A DNA stretch of 64,000 nt, taken from assembly GCF_003255815.1 (NCBI RefSeq), contig NC_037669.1:131053307-131117306 (forward strand), written 5' to 3'. Positions within the stretch are counted from its first letter, which is position 1; every line of letters starts with the position of its first letter. This DNA comes from Theropithecus gelada (Eukaryota > Chordata > Mammalia > Primates > Cercopithecidae). A program made the translations under genes and the position numbers. This document shows positions 1 through 12,020 of this stretch, piece by piece. The notes beneath the pieces are model-generated. The model saw only the letters and a program-made list of their open reading frames with translations. It had not been told where the DNA came from and ran no database searches.

Positions 1-106
1 TAGAACAACCTCAACTCTGGTTAAATCCAGCCATCTTTTGTGCTTTCTGAACACAATCTTCCTGATGTGTTCACTCATCACTGAATTTTTACTGTATTTT
101 CCTAGT

Positions 107-957
107 TAATTTTTAAATTTTTTTTAATGATTTCATTAGGTTTTGGGGGAACAGGTGGTGTTTGGTTACATGAATAAGTTCTTTAGTGGTGATTTCTGAG
201 ATTTTGGTGTACCCATCACCAGAGCAGTGTACATTGTACCCAATGTGTAGTCTTTTATCCTTTGCTCCCCTCTCATCCTTTCCCCTAGGTCCCCAAAGCC
301 CACTGTATCATTCTTATGCCTTTGCATCCACATAGCTTAGCTCCCACTTATGAGTGAGAACATATGATGTTTGCTTTTCCATTCCTGAGTTACTTCACTT
401 AGAATAATGGTCTCCAATTCCATCTAGGTTGCTGTGAATGCCATTATTAAATTATTTTATAGGGCCAAGTAGTATTCCATGATATATATACCACATTTTT
501 TTTTAATCCACTCATTGATAGACATTTGGGCTGGTTCCATATTTTTGCAATTGTGAATTGTGCTGCTATAAACACGCATGTGCAAGTATCTTTTTCGTAT
601 AATGACTTCTTTTCCTCTGGGTAGATACCCAGTAGTGGGATTGCTGGATTAAATGGTAGCTCTACTTTTAGTTCTTTAAGGAATACCCACACTGTTTTCC
701 ATAGTGGTTGTACTAGTTTACATTCCCACCAGCAGTATAGAAGTGTTCCCTTTTCACCAAATCCATGCCAACATCTATTATTTTTTGAGTTTTTGATTAT
801 GGCCATTCTTGCAGGAGTAAGGTGGTACCACACTGTGGTTTTGATTTGCATTTCCCTAATCACTAGTGATGTTCAGCATTTTTCATATGCTTGTTGGCTA
901 TTTGTGTATCTTCTTTTGATAACTGTCTATTCATATCCTTAGCCCACTTCTTGGTTA
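107..957 (-). mobile_element. L1 primate LINE, 3' end, 5'-truncated
   Basis: Read on the minus strand this is the end of L1 ORF2 followed by the 3' UTR; the T-rich stretch near 107-125 is the relic of its poly(A) tail. The ORF2 part (about 447-863) still gives a recognisable C terminus, including the cysteine/histidine cluster region (RCWHGFGEKGTLLYCWWEC) and PAIPLLGIYPE, but the first zinc-ligand spacing is altered (C to F) and a stop follows. It lies in the sense direction of the PPM1L transcript. Confidence 0.9.
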
Positions 958-1269
958 ACTCAGTCCAAGTTGAATATTTCACATATTACCCTCTTTTCTC
1001 AAACTTCCAATACCACTTCCCCTATTTCAATCTTAATGCAGGATCTCACCTATTTTACCAAGAGATGCCATTAGAAAACTAAGGTGTTTTCCCATGATCA
1101 ACCCACAAAACCAAAAACCCCTTGCCTTTGTTTCTCCTTGTTCCTATCTCTCATCTATCCAAGAGCTTTGCTCTTGTAATTATATTTCTCTCCCCCACAT
1201 CATTAGTTTCTCTCATTCTTTAGAATAATTCATTAGCATATCAATATGCCATCATCTCTTCCATCTTAA
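958..1269. other. Intronic sequence, nothing recognised
   Basis: T- and C-rich single-copy-looking DNA between the L1 end and the next Alu. I see no repeat family, splice-site pair or conserved reading frame. Confidence 0.5.
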
Positions 1270-1283
1270 AAAAATCTCTACCT

Positions 1284-1582
1284 GGGCTGGGCGTGGGGGC
1301 TCACGCCTATAATCCCAGCACTTAAGGAGGCTGATGTGGGTGGATCACCTGGGGAAAGGAGTTGGAGACCAGCTTGGACAACCTGGTGAAACCCCGTCTC
1401 TACTAAAAATACAAAAATTAGCTGGGTGTGGTGGCAGGCGCCTGTAATCCCAGCTACTCAGGAGGCTGAGGCAGGAGAATCACTTGAACCCGGGAGGTGG
1501 AGGTTGCAGTGAGCCGAGATTGCGCCATTGCACTCCAGGCTGGGTGACAGAGTGAGACTCCATCTCAAAATAAGGAGAAAAC
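1284..1582 (+). mobile_element. AluS-type SINE with target-site duplication
   Basis: Full-length dimeric Alu (GGCTGGGCGTGGGGGCTCACG to GACTCCATCTCAAAA). The same target sequence, AAAAATCTCTACCT, stands directly before (1270-1283) and after (from 1583), so the insertion boundaries are secure. The tail is short and interrupted, consistent with AluS age. Confidence 0.93.
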
Positions 1583-1655
1583 AAAAATCTCTACCTACAT
1601 ATCACAAACCCTCTGGCTACTGATGCATTTCTTGGCTCATCTTCATAGCAGACTG

Positions 1656-1681
1656 GAAAAAAAAAAAAAAAAAAAAAAAAA
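1656..1681 (+). repeat. Homopolymer (A)26
   Basis: An uninterrupted adenine run with no recognisable retroposon body upstream. It is likely length-variable between individuals. Confidence 0.9.
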
Positions 1682-1964
1682 CCAACAAACTTGTATTTAC
1701 TTGAAATTTCCACTTCCTCACCTTCCATAATTTTTCCCTAAGCCACTTCAAAGGTGCTTTTGTTCTCACATTACCATTATAGTTGCTCTTGTTGAGGACA
1801 TTGGAAACCTCCATCTCGTAAAATCCAATTGTCAACCTTTGCTTTTCGTTTTACACCACCTTTTAATAACACTGTTTAAAACACCATTTGAAATGTCCTA
1901 CAACCTTCCTCATCATTTCTCCAAACTTATATCCTATCATCCTCTGCCTCGTCCCGCCTCAGCG

Positions 1965-2290
1965 TCCTTGCATTTGCTGGTCACTTGCCTGGAATGCTTT
2001 TCTTGCAGATCTTGGAAAGGGTCACTTTTTCACTTCCTTCAAGCCTTTCTCTGACTGCCTGTGCCTCAGCTTCTCCTATTCTCCATCCTGTCAAGTTCTA
2101 GTCTCTTGTCCTGCTTTATTTTTCTCCATAGCACTTAGCATCATCTGGCACCTTGATAGTCATTTGTTCATTATTTTGTCTCCTTCCCTACACTGAAACC
2201 TCATGATGACAGAAATCTTGTGTGAGTTGTTCACAGTTGAATTTCCAGAACTTAGTACTATGCCTGCACATAGTAGTGTGTGGTAAACAT
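1965..2290 (+). mobile_element. L2 LINE, 3' end
   Basis: Carries the series of L2 3'-end landmarks in order: CCTGGAATGC, CTTCAAGCC, TTTCTCTGACTGCCT, CATAGCACTTA, TGTCTCCTTCCC and the terminal 'TGCCTGCACATAGTAG'. The last element corresponds to the usual 'GCCTGGCACATAGTAGG'. Old and diverged, with no coding capacity. Confidence 0.75.
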
Positions 2291-2299
2291 ACCTGATAG

Positions 2300-4760
2300 C
2301 AATAGCTTAAGTATAACCCTGTAGGGCAGACGCACCTGAACGTATGTTCTGAGCTAGGGAACTTGAAAATGGCCAACCTGGAGATTCATTCCTTGTCTAT
2401 GAGGAACAGTTGAGTCCCCAGGCTGTCCCATGGAACACAGGCTATATAGGTGATCAAGGCCCCAGGTTTTGGGTTGAATGTAGATTGCCAGGTGAAGATC
2501 ACTGGGGAAATGGTGCTAAATGAAAATGCTATATTAAACTGCATGCCTTTTACAAGCAGCTGTGGTTCTTCTGCCCAGCCTGTTGCCACTGGGCCATGCA
2601 GATATCCTGCCGAGCCTGCTGCCACTGAACTCCCTCCTCTGCATGTAAGCCCCTAGGAAAAGCCATAGCTTGTTTTCTGGCTCTGGGTTTCTTCTTCAGC
2701 CTCTTCAACTTGGAGCCTTCCCCACTGGAGTCGATAGGGTCAGCATAACAAATAGGTGCCCAATAACTATTTTTTGGATGAATGAATAATTCATAAGGTA
2801 TATTTAAGGTAATTTTTATTCATGAATCAATAGAGAGAAGTAATATCCGCCCCTACCCCCCCACAAATCCTAAGTAAAATTTGCAGAAAGACCAGAAAAG
2901 GCATCAGGATAAATTTATTTACATACATGAGAAAGAAATGGATCAAAGTGAAATTAACTGAGCAGTGAAAAAAAAAAAAAAGAGGAAAAATGGGAGTTGG
3001 GGAGAGAGCAGGCTTTTGTATCAGTCCCTGAGGATACAAAAACAAAAAGGAACCAATGGCTTTGTCATCAAAAGAGAGGACAGGGTATAAGCACTGTCTG
3101 TCTTTATATACCATTTGTTGGTTCAAGTTTCGTAACTTGGCTGCGCCTGAACTGCTACTCAGTGTTCTTACTATGACATCTGTTTTCTCTTTTTAAATTA
3201 TAGAGATTGATTACTGCAGTTCTCATGTCTAGCGGCATGTCGGGCTTACCTTGGGTCTGAAAATGGGAATCTGGGTCCCTCCACATTTACCAAAACATTC
3301 TTCAGGGCTGAGGCCCATGAACTAGTTCTATAAAGTTACCCAATTCACCCAGTGCAAGCAGAGGGCTACTGATGATTTGGAAGCATCACCAGAACAATGT
3401 TTTCCAACTGTCAGACCTGAGCAGGCAAGAAGCTATTTTTTACCACCTTGTGACCATTTCTATTCTGACCCTCTTTAGTATGAAAGATTGTAGTTTAGTT
3501 CCCATGTTTTCTTACCTGACTTCCTTCCCCCAACCCTCCCAACTCTCCTGTAGAGAATGAGGATAATTTATCAAACTCGAGACTAATCTAGATTAGAAAG
3601 TGATGCTCCATAATTCATATAGTTGTTGACATGCCTTGGAATACTGATGTTGGGCATCAACTCAGACTGTCATACACTGCAGCAAGTTTTTTGTTAGATA
3701 TTCATTATAAAGGCAATAGCAGGAATATCATTTTTACTTATTAGCATGGAATATCAGCTAACAATTACTGAATGATTAAGCTATATCAGGCACTGTGTAT
3801 AATTCTATATCCTCATGTATAAAACAAAACCGAGAAAAAAAACCTTGTTGTAACACCAGTGTACACTGTACCTGGATCAACAATTCAGTTATGAGTTAGG
3901 GATTCAATGGCCTAGTGTTATAAAAATAGCAGTAGTCAGGTTATGGCTCAGTTTGGCTCCTTAAAGCAGTTAGTTTTAACTGTCCATCATCCCTTTCCCC
4001 TTGAGAACCATCTGTCTTCCAAGCCATGATGTCCATGGTGCGTGCCCACCTTCCTTCAGAGAGATGAGGCAGATGAGCATATGGCTTAGGCTAGCCAATC
4101 AGAGTTCCTTCTCCGTGGCCACAGTTCTTGGTTCAAAGATGAACATGTGATCCAAACTGGATCAAAATCTGTCCAGCAGATACCAGGAAAGAGAGGGTCT
4201 CTTCCTTTCTTTTCCTGTATTGGTATACTGTGAACATCGTCTATGGCTCCAAGGATAAAGTTGTTTGCAATGGACAAGAATATGGTTAACATGCAAAGAG
4301 AAAAAGAGCTGAGTAAGGAAGCGAAAGGCTTTTGACATCATTTGAGACCTGGGTCAAACCATTCCTAATCAGGTATATCCCTTGAATTCTTCACTCACAG
4401 AACCACTGAACTTCACAGTCTTTTTTGCTGCTGTTGTTTTCATTTTGCATAAGCCAGTTTGAATTGAATTTCTGTTAGTTGGATAGAGAGTCTTGGGCCC
4501 TAATTTTGATGATGTGAGTGAAAGCTACACTTGCCATTATCTCAGTTTTAGAGATAATTGTGTTGATGTTCTCTGGTTTACTACATCGAACACTGCAGAT
4601 ACTTAAAAGAATAAAGCTGTAACAGCACTACCAATTTTTTCAACCATTATCTCCCACAAATATTTAGCTTGATCAGAACTGGAAGCAGGATGGTATTTAA
4701 TCCTCTTCATGGATTATTAGTTACCCGCCCATATCCTTTACTAAGCCTTGTTATTTCTTA
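2300..4760. other. Intronic sequence, mostly unassigned
   Basis: About 2.4 kb with little recognised. A short piece at 2735-2790 (AATAGGTGCCCAATAACT, then GGATGAATGAATAA) looks like an L2/MIR 3' terminus. There is an A run at 2968-2981. A weak MIR-like segment lies at 3765-3825 ('CAGGCACTGTGTATAATTCTATAT'). I see no exon-like frame. Confidence 0.4.
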
Positions 4761-4765
4761 AATAT

Positions 4766-5040
4766 GCATAGTATAATGGTTGAGAACTTGGGTTCTGGAG
4801 ATATAGATTTCCTAGGTTCAAATTCTGGCTTTGCTAGTTATACAACCTTAGGCAAGCTACTTAACCTCTCTGTGCCTGAGTTTCCCTATGTAAAATGAGA
4901 ATAATAATAATAATAACACTTACATCTTAGGGTTGTTGAGAGAATTCAAAAAGCTAATACACATGAAGAGCTTGGAACAGCATCTAGCACATAGAAGTGC
5001 TCAATAATTACTAGTTTTCATTATTAGTTATTATTATGTT
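4766..5040 (+). mobile_element. MIR SINE, nearly full length
   Basis: Shows MIR landmarks in order: GTATAATGGTTGAGAAC, a tRNA-derived box (GGTTCAAATTCTGGC), the core 'CTACTTAACCTCTCTGTGCCTGAGTTTCC', AAAATGAGAATAATAATAATAA, GGGTTGTTGAGAG, and the end 'CATCTAGCACATAGAAGTGCTCAATAATT'. One of the best-preserved MIRs in the window. Confidence 0.85.
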
Positions 5041-5714
5041 ACCTAGGGAAACCAAGAGATTGAGCTATCTTCATGAATTTACTATAGATGCATCATACAT
5101 ATACAGGATGCAGTATATTGAGATGAATGGCATACACTTGTAGACATTAGGCTGGTCAATTTCCAGTTAAAGACTGGGTTCTCACTGGCACATGGGTAGC
5201 TACTCTGGTGGGTCTTTTTCTCAGGCCACAGTCCTTAGGACTACAATTAAGGCCCAAGGTTCAAGGACTTCACAGAAAATAAGTATGACTTATGGGAGAC
5301 TGTAATAGACTTTTATAGTAGCTCTAGATTAATTCTAGAAAGAACATTTTTAAAAATTTCATCAAGTAGTTACATAATTGCCCGAGGTATAACTGTTTCT
5401 ATTTTCTAGGTTCCTTAAGATGGTATTTAGGTTTGAATCAATGTCTGTAATTGAGAGTCTTCTTTCCCTAACTAAATTCTCCTTAGGGATTCTTAACTCA
5501 AGTAGTTTTATGAAAGCCATAAATTTAATGTGCTATAACTACACCATCACCTTTCTTTTTCCTGAGAATACCCTGGCGTCTTAAGTTTCCAGTAATTGAA
5601 AATGAAACAGGGGCTCTCAACATCTCAAATCCAAAGAAAAGGAACCAAAAACATTCAAAATGGTTTGGGAAAGAACTCAACGTCTCTTCCCTGAATTTAA
5701 TTCTTCACCTTTGT
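5041..5714. other. Intronic sequence, nothing recognised
   Basis: No repeat family, RNA gene or coding frame recognised here. Confidence 0.45.
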
Positions 5715-5972
5715 TCCAGCCAAACTTGTCCAATCTGTGGCCCACCAGCCCAGGATATCTTTGAATGTGGCCTAACGCAAATTGGTAAATTTTCTTAAAA
5801 CACTGTGAGTTTTTTTTGTGATCTTTTGTGTGTGTGTGATTTTTCTTTCTTTTTTTTTTTTTTTTCTCATCAGCTATCATTAGTATTAGCGTATTTTATG
5901 TGTGGCCCAAGACAATTCTTCTTCCAGTGTGGCCCAGGGAAGCCAAAAGATTGGACACCCCTACAAAGCACT
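5715..5972. mobile_element. hAT-like DNA transposon fossil (non-autonomous)
   Basis: The ends are imperfect inverted repeats built around 'TTGTCCAA' (5719-5732) and 'TTGGACACCCCT' (5961-5972). Inside are the familiar blocks 'GTGGCCCACCAGCC', 'TTTTCTTAAAACA', 'CATCAGCTATCATTAGTATTAG' and 'TGTGTGGCCCAAGACAATTCTTCTTCCAG'. This is a common primate MER-class element of hAT-Charlie type; I am not sure of the exact name. The centre holds a GT run and a T run (5828-5866). Confidence 0.6.
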
Positions 5973-6176
5973 GGTCCTGAATGAGGATATTCTGGGTATT
6001 TGTGGAGGCATTTTTGGTTGTCAAAATAACTGTGGGTATGACTAGGACTTATTCAGCAAGGGAAAGGGACACTAAAGATTTTGCAATGTGATAGACAGTC
6101 CTACAAAAGAGACTTCCTCACATCCCATACAACTTGCAAATAGTAGAAATGAAAATCTGTTTATAATCACATGGGC

Positions 6177-6476
6177 GCCGGGCGCGGTGGCTCAAGCCTG
6201 TAATCCCAGCACTTTGGGAGGCCGAGATGGGCGGATCACGAGGTCAGGAGATCGAGACCATCCTGCCTAACCCGGTGAAACCCCGTCTCTACTAAAAAAT
6301 ACAAAAAACTAGCCAGGCGAAGTGGCGGGTGCCTGTAGTCCCAGCTACTCGGGAGGCTGAGGCAGGAGAATGGCGTAAACCTGGGAGGCGGAGCTTGCAG
6401 TGAGCTGAGATCCGGCCACTGCACTCCAGCCTGGGTGACAGAGCGAGACTCGGTCTCAAAAAAAAAAAAAAAAAAA
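6177..6476 (+). mobile_element. AluY, Old World monkey type
   Basis: Begins GCCGGGCGCGGTGGCTCAAGC. It has the monkey-type middle (ACTAGCCAGGCGAAGTGG) and 'GAGATCCGGCCACTGC', with a clean 23-base A tail. Flanking target duplication AATCACATGGGC at 6165-6176 and again from 6477. Young by sequence. Confidence 0.95.
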
Positions 6477-6488
6477 AATCACATGGGC

Positions 6489-6945
6489 TTGGAACTTGTT
6501 TTACATGTAAACAAAGAGTATTCTGGGACTCGCTTTAGTATACAATGAATTTTCCAGGAATGCAACTACCATATAAATGAAGGGAGCTTTCACTTTGTTT
6601 TGTTTAGAACTTCACAAAGAGGAACTGCTATCTTCAAAAAATCACTTCATCAATGACAATGCTACTTACTGTGTTGGAGTTATCAAAATAATCCAACTGT
6701 TAGTCTTCATTTGCAGCTGTTGTACATCTGCGTACACACATCTGACAACTCCATTATGACTTCTAATGTATTGGTGCCTGAATATATATTGAAATACATA
6801 TAATTATATATTACTTTCCCTTTGTTTTCCCCTTTATGTTAGGGCATTTAGCTGAATTTTTAAATCATGATGTATACATATAGGTAGATTATATTATCTA
6901 TGAATCTCATTTTAGGATGGTAAAAACAATGTTAAAAAATAGTTG
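6489..6945. other. Intronic sequence, nothing recognised
   Basis: AT-rich single-copy-looking DNA with no repeat family or frame recognised. Confidence 0.45.
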
Positions 6946-6949
6946 TTGC

Positions 6950-7067
6950 CTGGGCATGGTGGCTCACGCCTATAATCCCAGCACTTTGGGAGGCTGAGGT
7001 GGGAGAATCATTTGAGCCCAGGAGTTTGAGACCAGCCTGGGCAACGTGATAAGACTCCTGTCTTTAC

Positions 7068-7098
<31 letters not shown>

Positions 7099-7259
7099 AT
7101 CAGTTGCAGTGTGGTACATACCTGTAGTCCCAGCCACTTGGGAGGCTGAGGTGGGAGGATCACTTGAGCCCAGGAGGTTGAGGCTGCAGTGAGCTGTGTT
7201 CATGCCACTGCATTCCAGCCTGAGTGACAGAATGAGATCTCATCTCAAAAAAAAAAAAA
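6950..7259 (+). mobile_element. AluJ-type SINE with (AAAT)n in the middle linker
   Basis: Old Alu dimer (GCCTGGGCATGGTGGCTCACGCC to GAGATCTCATCTCAAAA). The A-rich linker between arms has turned into a tetranucleotide run at about 7069-7100. The right arm has AluJ-like diagnostic 'GAGGCTGCAGTGAGCTGTG'. Confidence 0.88.
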
Positions 7260-7265
7260 AGTTGC

Positions 7266-7562
7266 TATGGCTGGGTGCAGTGGCGCATGCCTATAATCCT
7301 AGAACTTTGGGAGGCCAAGGCAGGAGGACTGCTTGAGGCCAGGAGTTCAAGACTAGTCCGAGCAACAAAGAGATACCCTGTCTGTACAAAAAATAAAAAA
7401 TAATAATCAGCTGGGCATAGTGGGGTATGCCTGTAGTCCCAGCCACTTGGGAGGCTGAGGTGGGAGGATCACTTGAGCCCAGAATTTCAAGGCTCTGATG
7501 AGCTATGATCATGCCACTGCATTCCAGCATGGGTGACAGAGCAAGACTCTGTATCTAAAAAA
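7266..7562 (+). mobile_element. AluJ-type SINE
   Basis: Second member of a head-to-tail Alu trio, starting GGCTGGGTGCAGTGGCGCATGCC and ending GACTCTGTATCTAAAAAATA. Heavily diverged ('TGAGCTATGATCATGCCACTGC'), consistent with an early Alu insertion. Confidence 0.88.
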
Positions 7563-7860
7563 TAGGCCAGGCATGGTGGCTCACGCCTGTAACCCCAGCA
7601 CTTTGGGAGGCTGAGGCAGGTGGATCACCTGAGATCAGGGGTTCAAAACTAGCCTGGCCAACATGGTGATGCCTCGTCTCTACTAATAATACAAAAATAA
7701 GGCGGGGATGGTGGTGGGGCACCTGTAATTCCAGCTACTCAGGAGGCTGAGGCAGGAGAATCACTGGAACCTGGGAGGCAGAGGTTGCAGTGAGCCGAGA
7801 TCGTACCATTGCACTCCAGCCCGGGCAACAGGAGTGAAACTCTGCTCAAAAAAAAAAAAG
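7563..7860 (+). mobile_element. AluS-type SINE
   Basis: Third member of the trio, starting immediately at the tail of the previous Alu (GGCCAGGCATGGTGGCTCACG). It is less diverged than the two before it, so it probably inserted into the A-rich tail of its neighbour. Followed by an AT-rich tail to about 7912. Confidence 0.9.
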
Positions 7861-7912
7861 AGTTTTAAAAAATAATAATAAAAAATAAAATAATCTTTTT
7901 TTTTTTAAAGTG

Positions 7913-9535
7913 GTAGTTGGTTCTGTAAGGGTTAGAGTTACTACTTTAGAGAGGAAAGATACTTAAATTGTGTTTCCCTAAACTTCCCACTGCAGAGGAA
8001 CTTATTATAGGACAATTATCATGTTGGTGTTTTATAGGACCTGTTACTATAAAAACTAAAAGAGGAGAAATGAGCAAGTAAGGAAACAGATTCGGAAATA
8101 TTAATAGCAAAGGCAGGGCTTTAGCGTAAAGCACTGAAGTCCTCATATTCTTCAGTTTTCAGATTTTCCTAAGGGATTGTCTTATTTGTTTCTATTTCCT
8201 CCTTTCTTCCCTTTCACATCAGAAATGAGTAACACATTCCCTTTAATCAGTACATTGGGTTTTATATCAGCTGGCCATGGTTTGATCTCTTCGAAGGCAT
8301 GAAAATATTGATGCCTTCCCCCCTTCTGATTACTAGGATGTTAAAGCCTTTAAAATCTATTGCTCATGAGAAACACAGAACTAGTTTATGAAATCATAGA
8401 CATTCCCTGGCCTCCTAAGCATAAAGAATTGTACAGATACCTTCTGTTAACTGCACTACCAGTATAAATTCTATATGAACAGAGGAAGCAGGTGAGCAGA
8501 GCTTAAGTGGTGGCTCCCAGGAAGGCTTTGACAGTTAAAGACTGGCTGTTCTATTCTGGTAAGTTGTTCTGAGATCCTGAGAAATCACTTAACTTCTCCA
8601 TGAATTAGATCTCCCAAGCAGAAAGGAAGATTAGAAAACATTCTATTTCTTTTTTAGTGTCTGCTCTAGTGGCACACACACCAAAATTGAAACCATATTT
8701 TCCCTTTTCTTACTACCCTAGGATGCTCAGCTAAGCTAAGCTGATCAGTTAAGCAGCTTGAGGATCTCAGAGGAAAAATGTCTCACTCAGTGTTATTAAT
8801 TATTGACTGGGGCTGACAGACCAAAAGCCAAGAAAATCTGATTTTTTGCATCTGCGTCTAAAAGGTAGAAATCTATAGCAGCTGTGAAGTGGCTCTATCA
8901 TTTTTTGATTTTGCTTAAGGTCAAGTCTGTTCTCATTTCAAGAACAAGGTTGATTTTTTTTTCTTTTCTCATGTCATTCCTAACTCCTTAACCTGAATGT
9001 TTGCAGACCTCACCTTCCTATGGATGTCATATAAACATTAGTAACGTAAATGTCATGCTCTCGACAGAACCTGTCCAAGTGTTTCCACAAGTTGACAAGG
9101 GGTGCCTCCCATGAGCTTCAGTCACCTCATGGTGTCTGCCCTATTCCTCCTCTCTTGCCCAGGTTCCCCTATTCTTGTGGAACGCAGTAATGTGACTGCC
9201 ACTCTTGACAGCGTCTACCCTAGAGATCCCATTATTTCCTCCTCAATCATTAACTCTTCTTAGAGAATCTGCCTCTTCCAGGGTCAGGAAAGGAAAATTC
9301 CACCATGTAAGCCTGGCCCCTTTGCCACAGCCGATAGAACCAGAAGAACCAATCCATAGAATGTGGTTCCCTAGTTCAAGAATTTAAGCCAAGGAACAAA
9401 GTGAAGCTAGTAGCCCAGTGTGACGATTTAAAAACTCATTTTATGATTTAGTTTAAAACATAGAGCATATCCTTCATTACTATCAGAAATGATAATGATT
9501 GCCTAAATCACTGCACTAAAACTCACTGTCTGATT
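7913..9535. other. Intronic sequence, nothing recognised
   Basis: About 1.6 kb without a recognised repeat. Open frames here are short and have no family resemblance. Confidence 0.4.
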
Positions 9536-9536
9536 C

Positions 9537-9588
9537 TTTTTTTTTTTTTTTTTTTTTTTTGAGACGGAGTCTCGCTCTGTCGTCCAAG
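9537..9588 (-). mobile_element. Extremely short Alu remnant (tail plus about 25 bases)
   Basis: A run of 24 T is followed by GAGACGGAGTCTCGCTCTGT, the complement of the last bases of an AluY/AluS, after which similarity stops within a few bases. It is either a drastically 5'-truncated insertion or the residue of a deletion. I could not find a matching target duplication. Confidence 0.85.
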
Positions 9589-9929
9589 GAGAGGAAGAAT
9601 AAGTCCTAGATCACCTGCAGATTTACTTGAAGCTAATGAAGCTTCAAACTTGAGAGCCCTTCCCTTGCCCAAGCCCTTTCAAAGGCCTGGGTCATATGTT
9701 TTCGAAAGTTTGAAGAAGATACCTGGAGAAGTAAGAAGTAATCAGGCAAGAGCACTGTCTCTTCACTTCTACTTCCCTTTGATCATATTTCCCTGTGTAT
9801 ACACTGATGCTAAATTGGCCTCTGGCTGGGATCTAAGAGGAACTTAAGTCAAGGATACATCACGTTTGGGTATAGTGAAATATATATGTAGTTTGCCATT
9901 ATTTTCACATATAGTTCTTGTTAGCAAGG

Positions 9930-10020
9930 CTTCCCAGGCCTGTTGGGGGAAAAGCTAGTATTCAAACCAGAATCTGGCTGCCTGTAAGGCCAATGATGTT
10001 AACACTACACCATGCTGCCT
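9930..10020 (-). mobile_element. MIR SINE fragment
   Basis: The complement reads like the MIR head: 'GCAGCATGGTGTAGTGTTAAC' and a degenerate B box, with 'CAGATTCTGGTTTGAATACTAG' at the place of 'GGTTCGAATCC'. Diverged. Confidence 0.55.
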
Positions 10021-10049
10021 TTCATATGCTTGGTGGTCCATGAATGGCC

Positions 10050-10290
10050 TTGGGCTTCTTAACTTTATGGTACAAGATAGAGTCTATTCTTAACCACCTA
10101 CCAAGTTTTGACAGCCCTTCCCACTTGCCTGTCTGGCTCCAGCATACCTTTCTAGTCCTGTGGCCCACTGCTACACTACTTGTACATGCTATTCCATCCA
10201 AACTGGACACCATGTCTTTGCCAGATCACACCTTTTGTTTTCCCTTGACTGAAATGGCCTCACTCCATTACAGCTCAGGTTCTTATGGAT
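10050..10290 (+). mobile_element. Possible L2 LINE fragment
   Basis: The order of C/T-rich words (CTGTCTGGCTCCAGCATACC, CATGCTATTCCATCC, CCTTGACTGAAATGGCC) resembles the L2 3' region just upstream of 'CCTGGAATGCC'. Weak; this is recognition by feel only. Confidence 0.3.
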
Positions 10291-10299
10291 AATGTGACA

Positions 10300-11330
10300 T
10301 TAAGTGAAGACAAATAAAACTCATTATGCACCATTGCAACAAGGATAATGACAACCAATCAGTTAATGAGTATTGTAAATTCAAGGAGTATTTATTAGTA
10401 ACTGTATAAGAAAACTTCAAATGATCTGAAATCTTTTATTGTAAGAAAGAAAGAATATGTAAGAAACTTTGATAGAAATTTTCCAAGATTTAGTAGCAAC
10501 CCTAAAAACTTGTATGACATTACAAATAACGAAATGAAAAGCTGAAAGAGACTCTGAAGTATGAGTTAAAAAACAAAGCAAGACAAAAATCACAAGTTTT
10601 GCTCAACCAAGGAAAAAGGGAAGATTAAATTATCTTCCCAGGCCCCTCTGTAGGAAATGATGTTACAAACTCACAGTTGTATGAAGAAGTAACCAAAGAA
10701 CATGCTGCCAAAAGATGTGGGAAAAACTGTAGCAGATGTCAGACTATAGCATATATCAGGCAATTAATTAATACAAATGTTATTTTACTAGATTCAGTGG
10801 TAGTGGTTAGCTCTTCAAAATTTGTAATTTATTGTGATTTATTTTCTCATTCTAAAGAAATCATTTTGTATCTATTTTTAATTTTTTTCCTAAAGAAGGT
10901 TCTCTAAATTGTGTAAACCTCAGGCCTCAGGAAACCTTGGCCAGTCTCTGCTCTGGCTGAGGAATCTGACTAACCTCTTACCAACATGGGAGCCTCTGGG
11001 CTCTGCAAGCACTGCCATTTACTTCCTCAGTCTGTTCCTTTCGTTCATTCTCCAGCATCTCCTGATAAGCATGTGGGCATGGGTAGCAAAAGTGGGTTAA
11101 TGACCAAGATACCAGATGGCTCTCTGTGAGTAATACCTCACTCTATTTCTTCAAAGAAGCTGGATGCTTTCCATAGTTCAACAGCCTGAACTCTCACTGA
11201 GACGCTGAGATGTGAAAGAAGACAGTTTTATTATTTACGAGGCAGGTTTCTATAAATGGACTCGTTTTTACTAACACATCATTAAAAATTGTTCTATCTA
11301 CCCTGACTCTCAAAAGCTTTGAGATGCTAG
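10300..11330. other. Intronic sequence, nothing recognised
   Basis: Single-copy-looking DNA. No RNA gene, repeat or exon-like frame recognised. Confidence 0.4.
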
Positions 11331-11332
11331 GT

Positions 11333-11333
11333 T

Positions 11334-11373
<40 letters not shown>
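11333..11373. repeat. Microsatellite (TTTA)n
   Basis: About ten uninterrupted copies of TTTA followed by a short T run. No Alu body is attached, so this is a free-standing tetranucleotide repeat, likely length-variable. Confidence 0.95.
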
Positions 11374-11374
<1 letters not shown>

Positions 11375-11379
11375 GTGGG

Positions 11380-12012
11380 TGGGGAGTGGTCCCTGAGAAC
11401 TGTGCCATCAATATAGGCATCTATAGTAAAATTTAAAAATCATACATTAATCATACCTGGAGAATATTAACTGTTTAGAGTAACTGTCCACAAATTTTAA
11501 GATTTACTTTTTGGTGACAGGAAACAGTTAAAGGAATGAAAGTACAAAATTATGAAAACTAAATTTTTTAGAGAGGATACTTTAGCTCCTTTGCATAGCA
11601 TATCAATTCAGGTAAATAACTACATGATGGTATTTACTCAAGTAATAAAGATACATAAGACACCTTCAAGGAAAACAAATCACCAATGCTCAAACACCCA
11701 GTGTTATTTGAAAGAACTTGACTTACTAAGGCTACCAGTAAATATTTATCTCCACTTGCTTGGAAAAAGAAAGAACGTATTAGAAAAAAACAAGGAAAAC
11801 AAACTTCCAAGGTGGGAATGAGAATAGCAGTTTCTCACGTTTTAAGTACTGGCTTTAGAGAATATTAAAAGTTCATTTGAACCTCACTATAATACTATAC
11901 TAGGACATGCCTGATTGGTCCAACAACATGTTAATGAGATCCTTTCATCTACTTTAGTAAGGAAACTATTTGTGATGATGTCTAAACTCGTCTTACCCTT
12001 AAAAAATTTTTG
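11380..12012. other. Intronic sequence, nothing recognised
   Basis: AT-rich DNA with no assigned repeat. One open frame of 89 codons (11552-11821, plus) has no recognisable domain and an unremarkable composition; I treat it as chance. Confidence 0.4.
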
Positions 12013-12020
12013 CTCTAAAG

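Noticed and set aside
4766..5040. tRNA-like A and B box text
   Set aside because: It is the tRNA-derived head of a MIR SINE. There is no cloverleaf with paired acceptor arms, so it is not a tRNA gene.
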